This document shows, piece by piece, positions 1-8,103 of a DNA stretch of 14,539 nt (within the stretch, counting starts at the first letter, position 1; each line of letters opens with the position of its first letter). Source of the stretch: Rhodospirillaceae bacterium (GTDB taxonomy: Bacteria; Pseudomonadota; Alphaproteobacteria; UBA8366); contig PARQ01000006.1 in the NCBI GenBank assembly GCA_002711555.1, positions 54,842-69,380 of the forward strand, read 5' to 3'. A program made the position numbers and the translations under genes. A model generated the notes under the pieces. It was not told the origin of the DNA. It saw only the letters and a program-made list of their open reading frames with translations, and did no database searches.

Positions 1-856
1 AATTGCTAAGCAGGAATGCATTAGGGCAGTTTTGGATGATAACGGTCTTACCGACGTTTTTCTCGAGATAGGGAAAAAAGTTGCCGAAACAATGATCGAG
101 CTTTTTTCCGATTTGCCACCGGAGCACGAATTTTTTCAAACTTATAGCTTTATTTCTTCAGAGCAATTGCCAAACTTCGAACAGGTATTAGCCCGAATTG
201 CTAGGGGAAACATAATTGAGGAAAGGGACAGAGTTAAACTTTTGTCGCTGCCGTTTCAGTTAGCTCCGGCCAGACACCGCTTGGGGGTGATAACGGCAGA
301 GATTCAAGCTCAAATTCTGAGCGCGCGGCAAGCACTTTTAAATGATATGCCGGCGGAGTTAGCCAGAGGCGTCTCATTTTTCGAAGAAGAACGATTTAAT
401 CCCGAAGTTTCATTACAAGAAAATATATTATTCGGCAAATTAGCCCACGGTTTTGCTGCAGGGGAAGAGCAGATTGGAAGCGCAATATCAGAGATTATTG
501 ATGAGCTTGATTTGCGAGGAACCGTCATATCGGTGGGGTTGGGTTCGCAAGTGGGGGTTGGAGGGGCGTTACTCTCCGGCGCTCAACGCCAGAAACTCAG
601 TATTGGTCGCTGTATAATTAAAAATCCAGACTTATTGATACTTGATGGCGCTAGTGACACCCTAGATAAAAAATCACAGGAAGAGATGATAGAGACAATT
701 CTTCTTAGTAGGGCTGGGCGCGGTATTATCTGGGTAATGAACAGACCGCAGCGGATTGACCTTTTTGATCATGTTATTTTAATGAAAAATGGCAGTATTG
801 TAGGGCAAGGATCACCCGATTCTATGGCTAAGCATGTCAAAGCGGAGGGCTCGTAG
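1..856 (+). CDS. ABC transporter ATP-binding protein, C-terminal part (5' end outside window), degenerate ATPase motifs
   Basis: The reading frame is open from the left edge (codons from base 2), so the start lies outside the window. TTG at 32 is only the first possible start codon; residues below are counted from it. The C-terminal 160 residues are an exporter-type nucleotide-binding domain: a Q-loop-like region with LQENILFG (128-135), signature LSGAQ (181-185), Walker B LLILD (201-205), D-loop SDTLD (208-212) and an H-loop region near 232-240. Three normally critical positions are changed: the Walker B catalytic Glu is Gly206, the H-loop His is Asn237, and the Q-loop Gln aligns with Glu. 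More than 110 mostly helical residues precede the Q-loop with no Walker A, so Walker A is either far upstream, beyond a large insert, or absent. The next gene, eight bases on, encodes a cyclic-nucleotide-binding protein, probably in the same operon. The substrate is unknown. Confidence 0.85.
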   Translation, partial: IAKQECIRAVLDDNGLTDVFLEIGKKVAETMIELFSDLPPEHEFFQTYSFISSEQLPNFEQVLARIARGNIIEERDRVKLLSLPFQLAPARHRLGVITAEIQAQILSARQALLNDMPAELARGVSFFEEERFNPEVSLQENILFGKLAHGFAAGEEQIGSAISEIIDELDLRGTVISVGLGSQVGVGGALLSGAQRQKLSIGRCIIKNPDLLILDGASDTLDKKSQEEMIETILLSRAGRGIIWVMNRPQRIDLFDHVILMKNGSIVGQGSPDSMAKHVKAEGS

Positions 857-864
857 AGCGATAC

Positions 865-1329
865 ATGGATACAGATATTAATCAGGAGGTTGCTCTACTC
901 AGAAAGACACCTCTATTCGAGAATGTCGAACTGGCTAAACTAAAACTTCTTGCTTTCGCTAGTGAACGATTGATTTTCCATCCAGGGCAAGTTGTATTCA
1001 AACAGGGCGAGACTGGCGACGCAGCTTACTTAATTCTGAATGGCGAAGCCCGCGTCACAGTTGAAGGGGCTAGCGGTGAATTGGAACTCGCTAGAGTGCG
1101 AGAGCATGAGATCGTAGGCGAAATTGCGATACTGTGTGATGCGCCGCGTATAGCTACAATTATTGCGGAGACCGAATTAAGCACACTTAGAATCAGTAAA
1201 GACCTTTTTCTTAGCCTCATAGAAGAATTTCCCAAGGTAGCGATTGAAGTTATACGTGAATTGGCGAGAAGGCTACAATCATCAAACATGCAATTGCAGT
1301 CTGTTAAGGCAAGAGGGCCAGGCGATTAA
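865..1329 (+). CDS. Stand-alone cyclic-nucleotide-binding domain protein (Crp-type sensor without DNA-binding domain)
   Basis: This 154-residue protein is essentially one Crp/Fnr-type cyclic-nucleotide-binding domain. It has the N-terminal helices and the beta-roll with the FKQGETGDAAYLILNGEA stretch (45-62). A phosphate-binding cassette follows, with Gly85-Glu86 and Arg95-Ile-Ala-Thr98, the positions that bind ribose and cyclic phosphate in this family. A C-helix runs from about 115 to 140. The sequence stops about where a helix-turn-helix would begin, so DNA binding is not expected. The conserved Glu and Arg suggest real ligand binding, though cAMP versus cGMP cannot be told. It starts eight bases after the ABC gene on the same strand, so it probably acts as a regulatory partner of that transporter. 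This partnership is inferred from position only. Confidence 0.88.
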   Translation: MDTDINQEVALLRKTPLFENVELAKLKLLAFASERLIFHPGQVVFKQGETGDAAYLILNGEARVTVEGASGELELARVREHEIVGEIAILCDAPRIATIIAETELSTLRISKDLFLSLIEEFPKVAIEVIRELARRLQSSNMQLQSVKARGPGD

Positions 1330-1585
1330 CTTATAGCCTTGGCTGAAAAAACGAATTTGGAAAAAACAGTTTTTCGGAGCGCCGGCTCAATGTTAAGGAA
1401 AGAAAGATGCACATGCGATGCAGCCATGTTTAAATGGAGCAACATCTGAATGGATACAAAAACCACAATCGGGATATATGTAAATATCTTATTATTAGAC
1501 TTCACATACACTTCATCGAAACCGGATATTTAACCGCAAAAAGGGTTACTTTGTGATCGTTAATTAGAAAATAAATACAGATAAA
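1330..1585. other. Gene-free spacer, no clear element
   Basis: These 256 bases lie between two plus-strand genes. I see an A/T-rich imperfect hairpin around 1341-1378 without a following T-run, and a 5-bp stem TAACC/GGTTA near 1531-1548. Neither is a convincing terminator or riboswitch. A promoter for the downstream gene is expected here, but no clear -35/-10 pair stands out. A 40-codon plus-strand reading frame (1434-1556) has no supporting features. Confidence 0.5.
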
Positions 1586-2221
1586 ATGGAAAACATTGAA
1601 CAACAAATTCACTCAGTATTCGCAACGCCTCTATTCATTCGTAAAGTGGCTGCGCTCCAAGCGATAAATTCCCGGTTGCAAGAGATAGTGTTGGCACACG
1701 AAACAGTGCGGCCGCGCAATGTTGGAAGCAATATTGGGGGCTGGCAATCAGACCATGACTTGATGGAATGGCCAGAAGAAGAAATGCAAATTTTTCAGCA
1801 ACATTTGGCCCAAGCATTTCAGGAAATGACGAGCGCAACGGTTGACGGTTGTCCGCCCGATATGGAAATCATCGTCACTGGATGGGCAAATATTGCGCGG
1901 AACGGGTCCTATACGAGAGCGCACAGCCATGATGGAAGTTTATGGTCTGCCATTTATTATGTTGCTGTTCCAACACCCCCTGCTGAGCGGCTGTTAAGTG
2001 GAGCACTGTCATTTGTTGACCCTAGGTCCGGAATGCGTACAGCGCCAAATATGCAGCCACCATTTAGCTATCAAATGGATATTCAACCAGAGGAAGGGAT
2101 GCTTATTGTCTTCCCCGGATACTTGCTTCACGAGGTCCACCCTTTTGTAGGGGATGGCGTCCGAATTTCACTTTCTGCAAACGCGTTGTTAATGCCAGAC
2201 ATGGATTTTAATGACGGGTAA
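1586..2221 (+). CDS. 2OG-Fe(II) oxygenase family protein (TIGR02466-like)
   Basis: This 211-residue cytosolic protein resembles the putative 2-oxoglutarate/Fe(II) oxygenase family TIGR02466 (PF13759). Family-like features are the N-terminal FATPLF (12-17), GGWQSDHDL (51-59), the metal-site region AHSHDGS (112-118) followed by a strand AIYYV, and FPGYLLHEVHPF (177-187) with Arg193 in RISLSANA. Likely iron ligands are His113 or His115 (with Asp116) and His182; Arg193 is the likely 2-oxoglutarate contact. This assignment is by analogy with the double-stranded beta-helix fold. The ATG at 1586 has no recognisable Shine-Dalgarno, but the family-typical N-terminus begins soon after it, so the start is reasonable. 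The substrate is unknown. The gene is convergent with the FAH-family gene, with 66 bases between. Confidence 0.8.
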   Translation: MENIEQQIHSVFATPLFIRKVAALQAINSRLQEIVLAHETVRPRNVGSNIGGWQSDHDLMEWPEEEMQIFQQHLAQAFQEMTSATVDGCPPDMEIIVTGWANIARNGSYTRAHSHDGSLWSAIYYVAVPTPPAERLLSGALSFVDPRSGMRTAPNMQPPFSYQMDIQPEEGMLIVFPGYLLHEVHPFVGDGVRISLSANALLMPDMDFNDG

Positions 2222-2287
2222 GTAGTTTAAAAATTTATTTGCCCCGCAATTTGATGGTAGGACAATCCGCTCCGTAGGGTTAGAGGG

Positions 2288-2971
2288 TCAAGTAATAGTG
2301 AGTTGAAGGTCCGAGAGGCCGTCAACATGACCCACTAGATAATCTCCTTTGACGACGGCTGACACGCCCGCCGGTGTTCCGGTCATGATCAAATCGCCTG
2401 GCTTAACGGTGATCATCGTTGATAAAAAAGCTATCATTTCAGCGGTTGACCATATCATCTGATCTATGTTTCCCTCTTGGCGTGTCTCTCCATTAACGGT
2501 GAATTGAAGTTTGCCCTTTTCGATATGCCCTACCTCAGAAACTGGATGTAAGATACTGCAAGGGGCAGCGAAATCTGGCCCTTTCGAAAGTGCCCATGGG
2601 CGCGCGAGTTCTTTTGCCTTTTGTTGCATATCTCGGCGGGTAATGTCGAACCCAACTCCGTAACCGAAAACGCAATCGAGCGCTTGATTATCGGGAATAT
2701 TTGTGCCCCCTGAGGATAAGGCAACTATCATCTCGCATTCTGGGTGAACGTCATTCGTTGCAACTGGGTACGGATAATCATCTCCTGTGAAAACTGCATC
2801 AGCGAACTTTGTGAAAAAGAACGGTGGCTCACGATTTGGATCATGACCCATTTCGCGAGCATGATCAGCGTAATTACGTCCCACACAAAATATCCGGTTG
2901 ACTGGGAATAGTTCTGGGCTGCCCGAAATATCTAGGCACGACGGTTGTGGCAAAGGGATTGAATAATTCAT
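2288..2971 (-). CDS. Fumarylacetoacetate hydrolase family protein (fumarylpyruvate hydrolase-like)
   Basis: This is a 227-residue single-domain FAH enzyme, the size of fumarylpyruvate hydrolases and related acylpyruvases. Visible motifs are FCVGRNYADHA (28-38), the metal ligands Glu78 and Glu80 in HPECE, and Asp109 in GVGFDIT. Lys130 sits in SKGPDF, and GDLIMTGTPAGV (192-203) matches the family C-terminal motif. Members cleave C-C bonds of fumarylpyruvate-type or acylpyruvate substrates, or decarboxylate oxaloacetate; sequence alone does not decide which. The ATG has a good ribosome-binding site (GGAGAG six bases upstream). It follows the peptidase C26 gene after 31 bases, so the two probably form one unit. 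No gentisate or homogentisate pathway gene is in the window, so an aromatic-degradation role is not supported by context. Confidence 0.88.
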   Translation of the reverse strand: MNYSIPLPQPSCLDISGSPELFPVNRIFCVGRNYADHAREMGHDPNREPPFFFTKFADAVFTGDDYPYPVATNDVHPECEMIVALSSGGTNIPDNQALDCVFGYGVGFDITRRDMQQKAKELARPWALSKGPDFAAPCSILHPVSEVGHIEKGKLQFTVNGETRQEGNIDQMIWSTAEMIAFLSTMITVKPGDLIMTGTPAGVSAVVKGDYLVGHVDGLSDLQLTIT

Positions 2972-3002
2972 TTAACTCTCCAAAACAGAAATCTATTCAA
3001 TA

Positions 3003-3791
3003 CTAGGCGGCGTCTATATCGTTAGTACTATATTGTCGGGAATTTAAGTGCTCTTTCGCTGCTCTATCGAATGCTTCAAAGAGCCTAATTGCCATTTCAC
3101 AGTTGTGATCAAGAGGATACTCTGGGTGCCACTGGACCCCAAGAACGAAACTGTTGCCACTTCTGAGACTTACAGCTTCAATGACGCCATCATCACTAGT
3201 GGCTTCTGCAATTAGTTGATCCGAAAGCCTATCTATCGCCTGACCATGCAAGGAGTTAACCATTTCCTGTTCGGAACCGTTAACTAACTTACTTAGCAGA
3301 CCATTCGGTTGAATCGCAATTGGATGACGAACCGAAAAACGCTCTTCGTTGTCGGCTGCGCGATTCATCCTATGCTCATTTTTACCAGTTAGTTCATGAA
3401 TGTTTTGATGAAGGCTTCCGCCAAGCGCCACATTTAATTCTTGTATTCCCCGGCATACAGCAAATATGGGAAGTTTAGACTCCACGGCACTTCGTATTAA
3501 CGGAAGCGAGGTACCATCGCGATGGGCATCATGTGCGGTGCCGGTCCGACTTGGTGTCCCATTATAGCGGGCCGGCTCAACATTCGAGCCACTCCCGGTA
3601 AGCAATAAACCGTCTAATCGTTCTATGATTTGCGACGAAAAATTTATATCTCCGAACGCTGGTATTAGTAGCGGTATACAGTCAGTCGCACGTTTGAGAG
3701 CATCAACATATTTTTCCGAAACTCGGTGAGCCGGCTTGCCGCTTATTTCTGTCCGGCAGGCGGTGATCCCTACGATAGGTTGTTGTGTCAT
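3003..3791 (-). CDS. Peptidase C26 / gamma-glutamyl-gamma-aminobutyrate hydrolase-like (class I glutamine amidotransferase fold)
   Basis: This 262-residue protein has the PuuD-type class I glutamine amidotransferase layout. It begins GITACR (8-13), has GLLLTGSGSNVEPARY (61-76), a nucleophile elbow FAVCRGIQELN with Cys113, and GVQWHPEYP with His222 and Glu224 completing the triad. PuuD-type enzymes hydrolyse gamma-glutamyl amides such as gamma-glutamyl-GABA in the cytosol; related members act on other gamma-glutamyl compounds. No other putrescine-pathway gene is visible, so the exact substrate is uncertain. ATG at 3791 is preceded only by a weak AAAGA-like ribosome-binding site. The FAH-family gene follows 31 bases downstream, which suggests a two-gene catabolic unit. 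Typical alphaproteobacterial neighbours of lolA are not seen here, so this pair may be a lineage-specific insertion. Confidence 0.87.
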   Translation of the reverse strand: MTQQPIVGITACRTEISGKPAHRVSEKYVDALKRATDCIPLLIPAFGDINFSSQIIERLDGLLLTGSGSNVEPARYNGTPSRTGTAHDAHRDGTSLPLIRSAVESKLPIFAVCRGIQELNVALGGSLHQNIHELTGKNEHRMNRAADNEERFSVRHPIAIQPNGLLSKLVNGSEQEMVNSLHGQAIDRLSDQLIAEATSDDGVIEAVSLRSGNSFVLGVQWHPEYPLDHNCEMAIRLFEAFDRAAKEHLNSRQYSTNDIDAA

Positions 3792-3835
3792 GAGCGTAAT
3801 CTTTTTACCGTTTCAATGAGTTCATTTCTTAAATA

Positions 3836-4525
3836 TTATTGGTCTTGGTCTTCCTGTTCTGGTTCGACAAATTCAAATATACTGGGGTCTAATTTTAGCC
3901 CTAGACGCGTACCTTCCAAAGTCACAAGGGTTTGATTGTCTTGTTCATCGCGCACGAACCACTGTTTCAAGGCAAGAGGTTGTTCGTTAAACGTGAGGGT
4001 CAATGAACCCATATCCCGGTATTCTTTATTAAGAAGTTGTAGATGAATAAGACCATCGGAACGGCGGAAATCGATAAGCTCGACATCACGATCAAAGGTT
4101 ACTTTTTTGCGAAGAAGAAACCTTGCAGGTGTGCGGTCTAGAGGAAGGAAATTGCTTTCTTTGAGCTCTTTGTCCAGATGAATGAACCATATACCATTTG
4201 ATATCAGCGTGTGAGGAACTGGCGGATCGTAATCAAACCGAAAATTTCCTGGGCGCTTAATTGACACTGTTCCACGCCAAACTTTTCCGTCTGGATTGGT
4301 TTGAGCAAACCGTGCCTGCAGGGTTGTTATTCGGTTCAAATACGAGAGAATTCGGCTCACATGAGCCTTTTGACTCACGGTAAGCGGTCGGGCGCTTGGC
4401 TCAGCTGAAGAGTCCTTTATTGTCAAGGCATATAAGCTTGCTAGAGCAAATATTAAACAAAATAATTCAGTGTGAACTCGCGAGAATCTCTCTTTTCCCA
4501 ACTTTATTGGCCGCACTGACGACAC
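3836..4525 (-). CDS. lolA: Outer-membrane lipoprotein carrier protein LolA
   Basis: LolA is the periplasmic chaperone that carries lipoproteins from LolCDE to the outer membrane. The frame stays open up to 4696, but the upstream part overlaps ftsK and looks like antisense-frame filler. I place the start at GTG 4525, preceded by GGAGAA five bases upstream (4531-4536), giving 229 residues. TTG at 4501 is an alternative. This start produces a clear signal peptide: a basic n-region with Lys8, Lys11, Arg13 and Arg16, a hydrophobic core LFCLIFALASLYAL (21-34), and probable cleavage after SSA (39-41). The mature part shows LolA features: helix LSYLNRITTLQARFAQ, then GTVSIKRPGNFRFDYDPP, then the beta-strand series. 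The start lies inside the ftsK 3' end (59-bp overlap), and ftsK-lolA order is widely conserved, so translation is probably coupled. The acidic C-terminus EPEQEDQDQ is unremarkable. Confidence 0.9.
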   Translation of the reverse strand: MSSVRPIKLGKERFSRVHTELFCLIFALASLYALTIKDSSAEPSARPLTVSQKAHVSRILSYLNRITTLQARFAQTNPDGKVWRGTVSIKRPGNFRFDYDPPVPHTLISNGIWFIHLDKELKESNFLPLDRTPARFLLRKKVTFDRDVELIDFRRSDGLIHLQLLNKEYRDMGSLTLTFNEQPLALKQWFVRDEQDNQTLVTLEGTRLGLKLDPSIFEFVEPEQEDQDQ

Positions 4526-6764
4526 CCTGTTTCTCCATTTGCTCCATAATTCGTGCAGCGCGATTGTAGCCAATTTGAAGATGGCGTTGAATGAAGCTAG
4601 TTGATGCTTTTTGCTCTCGGCATACCAGCGCGACTGCTCTGTCATACAAGGCATCTGTGTTTTCTTGAACGCTTCCAAATCCACTAGTTTCATCATCTTT
4701 CTCTTCGGTCACTGTTTCATTATACTGAGGCAAGCCTTGCGAACGTAGGTGATCAGCAACAGCCTCGACTTCTTCATCTGAAACAAAAGGTCCATGCACA
4801 CGATTTAATTGCCCACCGGGAGCGGTATACAGCATGTCACCGTGACCTAACAACTGTTCGGCACCTTGTTCACCCAATATTGTCCGACTATCAACCTTAG
4901 ATGTGACCTGAAAGCTTATGCGCGTAGGGAAGTTCGCTTTTATTGTACCCGTAATCACATCAACCGATGGACGCTGTGTCGCCATAATGAGATGTATCCC
5001 GGCGGCTCGCGCCATCTGCGCCAATCTTTGGATAGAAGCCTCTATATCTTTGCCAGCAACCAGCATCAGGTCAGCTATTTCATCAACTACGACGACTATG
5101 AATGGAAGGGGATTGAGGTCCAATTCTTGTTCTTCAAAAATGGCCTTCCCGGTCTCTGTGTCAAAACCGGTTTGTATGTTTCGAGTTAGCACTTCCCCTT
5201 TTTTTGCAGCCTCCCTAACGCGCTTGTTATAGCCCTCGATATTTCTAACACCCAACTTTGACATAGCTTGGTATCTATCTTCCATCTCTCGGACGGTCCA
5301 CTTCAGAGCCATGACAGCTTTTTTTGCATCTGTGACTACGGGCGCAAGAAGGTGGGGAATATCGTGATATATTGAGAGCTCTAGCATTTTTGGATCGATC
5401 ATAATAAAGCGGCAATCCTCAGGTTGCATCTTGAATAAAAGCGACAGTATCATGGCATTCAATCCTACCGACTTACCCGAGCCTGTGGTCCCCGCGATCA
5501 AAAGGTGCGGCATTTTAGATAGGTCTGCAATAACAGGCATGCCGCCAATATCTTTGCCTAATATCAATGGGAGTTTGCCGTTGTCGTTTTCAAAAACCTT
5601 TGCAGAAAGCTGCTCACTCAAGAAAACTGTTTCGCGATCACTGTTAGGTAGCTCAATGCCTATAACATTGCGGCCGGGCACCGTTGCTATGCGAACAGAT
5701 ATAGCGCTCATCGAACGCGCTATGTCATCAGACAAGCCGATAACACGACTAGTTTTCGTTCCGGGCGCTGGCGCAAGTTCATAAAGAGTAACCACCGGAC
5801 CAGGGCGAACTTTAACAATCTCCCCGCGCACCCCAAAATCTTGAAGTACGCTCTCGAGTAAATGCGCATTTTGTTTTAGCCCCTGCTTGGTGTCAGCGCG
5901 ATTTTTTTCAAATGAAGGGTTTGCTGCCTGCAAAAGACTAAGGGAGGGAAGTGAGAAATTCCCGTCTTTTGGCGTAAGATCTAAGCTCGATTGAAGTGGA
6001 GGAGCAGTTGAGTTCCTTCGGTTTTGGTACTCTTTCCTGCGTGCAATAAGTTTGGCTGATTTTTTATCAGAATTTGGAAGAGTTTCGCTTTCTAATTCAC
6101 TAACCTCAGAATTTTGTTTCATTAGTCGGCTTGTATATGGTTGGATTGCACTTCTGATACGATAAGCGTGAAACCAAATAGTCTTAATTCCGATGACCCA
6201 CTCAGACTTAGTGAAAGCAAGGAGATAAAGAAACAAGGCGCAAGTAAGTAAAACCGATGGCAGCAAAATAAATATTTTGTCTAAATCATTACTCGATGCC
6301 CAAGGTAAGATAATATTTACTGCCAGTATGTGACCAGTCATGCCGCCATGACTGATTACTTCGGAGCTAAAGTCCGCGTTAGTAATAAGAGCTATGGTCC
6401 CGGCAGAATGTATCAGAAGAAATGGAAAAAAACATACACGGAGCCAGAATTTTGAAATTTGTTTTGATACGGTTGTTTGAATGCCCCACGATGCAAGTAT
6501 GGGAATTGTTAAGTATGTTGCGTAGCCGAAGGTCTGAAGAAAAAAATCACTTATCAAAGCGCCGGCGCCACCCATAAAATTCTGAGCTTTAATACCTGTC
6601 GCGGTATTAAGCGAAGGATCACCATTTTGATGGCTTAGCAACGCCAAGGTAAGAAATAATGATAGTGTCACGAGTCCTATCCCGGCGGCTGCTTGTCGGG
6701 TACGCGCAACTTGTTCTCGAAGCTGAGTTGGAAGGAAGGGTGTTTTTTTCGTGGCAGTAGCCAT
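4467..6764 (-). CDS. ftsK: DNA translocase FtsK
   Basis: This 765-residue septal DNA translocase pumps chromosome ends during division and activates dimer resolution. The N-terminal part has about four membrane segments (roughly 29-45, 62-95, 108-128, 146-183), followed by a short linker (about 200-290) rich in charged residues. The motor follows: an alpha/beta region with the PGPVVTLYELAPAPG stretch (321-335), Walker A GTTGSGKS (425-432), IDPKMLELS (456-464), Walker B FIVVVVDE (555-562) and ATQRPSVDVITG (595-606). The C-terminal gamma winged-helix domain (about 705-765, with FIQRHLQIGYNRAARIMEQME) would read polar KOPS-type sequences. The linker is much shorter than in E. coli FtsK, which is normal for alphaproteobacteria. 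The ATG lies six bases after the aminotransferase stop, so the two are co-transcribed. The end overlaps lolA by 59 bases. Confidence 0.97.
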   Translation of the reverse strand: MATATKKTPFLPTQLREQVARTRQAAAGIGLVTLSLFLTLALLSHQNGDPSLNTATGIKAQNFMGGAGALISDFFLQTFGYATYLTIPILASWGIQTTVSKQISKFWLRVCFFPFLLIHSAGTIALITNADFSSEVISHGGMTGHILAVNIILPWASSNDLDKIFILLPSVLLTCALFLYLLAFTKSEWVIGIKTIWFHAYRIRSAIQPYTSRLMKQNSEVSELESETLPNSDKKSAKLIARRKEYQNRRNSTAPPLQSSLDLTPKDGNFSLPSLSLLQAANPSFEKNRADTKQGLKQNAHLLESVLQDFGVRGEIVKVRPGPVVTLYELAPAPGTKTSRVIGLSDDIARSMSAISVRIATVPGRNVIGIELPNSDRETVFLSEQLSAKVFENDNGKLPLILGKDIGGMPVIADLSKMPHLLIAGTTGSGKSVGLNAMILSLLFKMQPEDCRFIMIDPKMLELSIYHDIPHLLAPVVTDAKKAVMALKWTVREMEDRYQAMSKLGVRNIEGYNKRVREAAKKGEVLTRNIQTGFDTETGKAIFEEQELDLNPLPFIVVVVDEIADLMLVAGKDIEASIQRLAQMARAAGIHLIMATQRPSVDVITGTIKANFPTRISFQVTSKVDSRTILGEQGAEQLLGHGDMLYTAPGGQLNRVHGPFVSDEEVEAVADHLRSQGLPQYNETVTEEKDDETSGFGSVQENTDALYDRAVALVCREQKASTSFIQRHLQIGYNRAARIMEQMEKQGVVSAANKVGKREILASSH
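4531..4536 (-). promoter_or_regulatory. Ribosome-binding site that decides the lolA start
   Basis: On the minus strand this reads GGAGAA, five bases before GTG 4525. It lies within the ftsK coding region. It supports the GTG start over the longer open frame, whose first 57 residues have no LolA or signal-peptide character. Confidence 0.65.
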
Positions 6765-6770
6765 TAGATG

Positions 6771-7979
6771 CTAACCCTGTAACACTGCAGAAATTCTCTT
6801 AAGTGCTTCAACCGCTGTTACCTTGTCATGGACTAGGCAGACGCGTAGATACTGTGAAACTGGATTTACTCCGGTGAAGGGATCATTCTGAGCCATGTAG
6901 CCTCCCGGCATACACTTGACCCCAGCTTCACTCCAGAGTTTTAAGGCTGTTTCCTCTCCGTCACCCACATCAAGCCAAAGGTAAAATCCCCCTGCGGGGT
7001 TTGAAAATCCATTAATGTGGCCAAGTATTTTCTCGGCTGCCGCGAAAAGGCTCCCATAATGAGCACGATTTATCTCAACATGCGCCTCATCTCTCCAAAG
7101 AGCTTCTCCTGCGGCCAATATCGGAAGTGGAACTGCGACCGAGGCATAACTCCTAATTGTTCTATATAAATCAATTAATTTAGGGTCGCCAGCAACGAAT
7201 CCACAGCGCAGCCCGGGCGCAGACGAACGCTTTGAAAGTGAATGCAAGACAAGGACATTATCCATGTTTCCATCGAGCTGAGCGCAAGCTTGCAATCCTC
7301 CGATTGGAGGTGTTCCCCGATAAATTTCTGAATAACATTCATCGACTACCAATACAAAATCATATTGACGGGCCAGCGCAATCAATTCGGTGAGGTAAGT
7401 CATCGATGCGCTAGCACCCTGGGGATTGGATGGGTTGCACAGATAAACCAAGGCAGTTCGTTCAAGTATATCCGGACTGACGCCTGCGTAATCTGGCATG
7501 AAATTATTTTCTGCCGGCGCGGAAATCGGGTAGGGCTTACCGCCAGAGAACACTGCGGCACCATAGTACACTTGATAGACTGGATTAGGTACAAGAACGG
7601 CATATGGTAAAGAGCTGTCGCTTGGTGGGTCGCGTGGGACTGCAAGTAACCCCATATGAAAGAGTGCTTCCTTTGTGCCAGCGCACGGAAGAATATTGAC
7701 TGCTTCATCGATCATTTCTTCGGGCAACGTGTAGCGTTTTGTCAGCCAAGAGGCGCAGGCCGCACGATACCCCTCGGTGCCGGGGTGCGGTGGGTAGTTA
7801 GCCCACTTACTTGAATTTTCACCAATAATCTCTGCGACGAAATCGGGCGGCGGTATTTTTGGTTCGCCTATTTGCAATGCGAGTTCTGTAAAACCATCGG
7901 GTTTAGGCACCTTTTCCAAAAGGTTATTAAGACGCCAAAATGGGTACGTCGCAAGTTGATCAAATGCCGGATTATGCAT
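6771..7979 (-). CDS. dapC: PLP-dependent aminotransferase, probable N-succinyldiaminopimelate aminotransferase (DapC-type)
   Basis: This 402-residue fold-type I aminotransferase probably makes N-succinyl-diaminopimelate for lysine and peptidoglycan synthesis. Evidence: the N-terminal NPAFDQLATYPFWRL (3-17), LQIGEP (35-40), YPPHPGTEGYR (62-72), NPVYQVYYGAA (132-142) and CNPSNPQG (181-188) with the ring-stacking/hydroxyl-contact Asn. PLP-contacting Asp213 and Tyr216 lie in VDECYSEIY, and the Schiff-base lysine is Lys250 in SLSKRSSAPGLRCGF, with phosphate-contacting Arg258. The family-typical AENNF and GFYLW segments fit the proteobacterial DapC group better than aspartate aminotransferase, although specificity cannot be proved. 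ATG at 7979 has only a weak ribosome-binding site. The gene is the first of the dapC-ftsK-lolA unit and is separated from amtB by the AT-rich stretch 7980-8100 and the amtB terminator. Its promoter should lie in that AT-rich stretch. Confidence 0.85.
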   Translation of the reverse strand: MHNPAFDQLATYPFWRLNNLLEKVPKPDGFTELALQIGEPKIPPPDFVAEIIGENSSKWANYPPHPGTEGYRAACASWLTKRYTLPEEMIDEAVNILPCAGTKEALFHMGLLAVPRDPPSDSSLPYAVLVPNPVYQVYYGAAVFSGGKPYPISAPAENNFMPDYAGVSPDILERTALVYLCNPSNPQGASASMTYLTELIALARQYDFVLVVDECYSEIYRGTPPIGGLQACAQLDGNMDNVLVLHSLSKRSSAPGLRCGFVAGDPKLIDLYRTIRSYASVAVPLPILAAGEALWRDEAHVEINRAHYGSLFAAAEKILGHINGFSNPAGGFYLWLDVGDGEETALKLWSEAGVKCMPGGYMAQNDPFTGVNPVSQYLRVCLVHDKVTAVEALKRISAVLQG

Positions 7980-8103
7980 TGCGCCACTACAATTAAGTAA
8001 AGATATATAAAGTAATGATACTATTTATTTGAGTAATAGGTAAATAAAAATTATTTTTAATTTCGCCAAATGTTGTGAAATCGAAACAATGATATATTAA
8101 GTG

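Noticed and set aside
1341..1378. Possible terminator after the cNMP-binding gene
   Set aside because: The A/T stem has a bulge and wobble, a 16-base loop and no following T-run.
1434..1556. 40-codon plus-strand frame in the spacer before the oxygenase gene
   Set aside because: No ribosome-binding site, no recognisable motif, and composition like the surrounding AT-rich spacer.
4526..4696. Upstream extension of the lolA frame
   Set aside because: It lies within ftsK, has no signal-peptide or LolA character, and a good GTG start with ribosome-binding site exists at 4525.
5431..5784. 117-codon plus-strand frame opposite ftsK
   Set aside because: Antisense to the conserved FtsK motor domain; its sequence is explained by codon constraint on the real gene.
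7400..7708. 102-codon minus-strand frame inside the aminotransferase gene
   Set aside because: Overlaps conserved PLP-enzyme motifs in another frame; no independent support.
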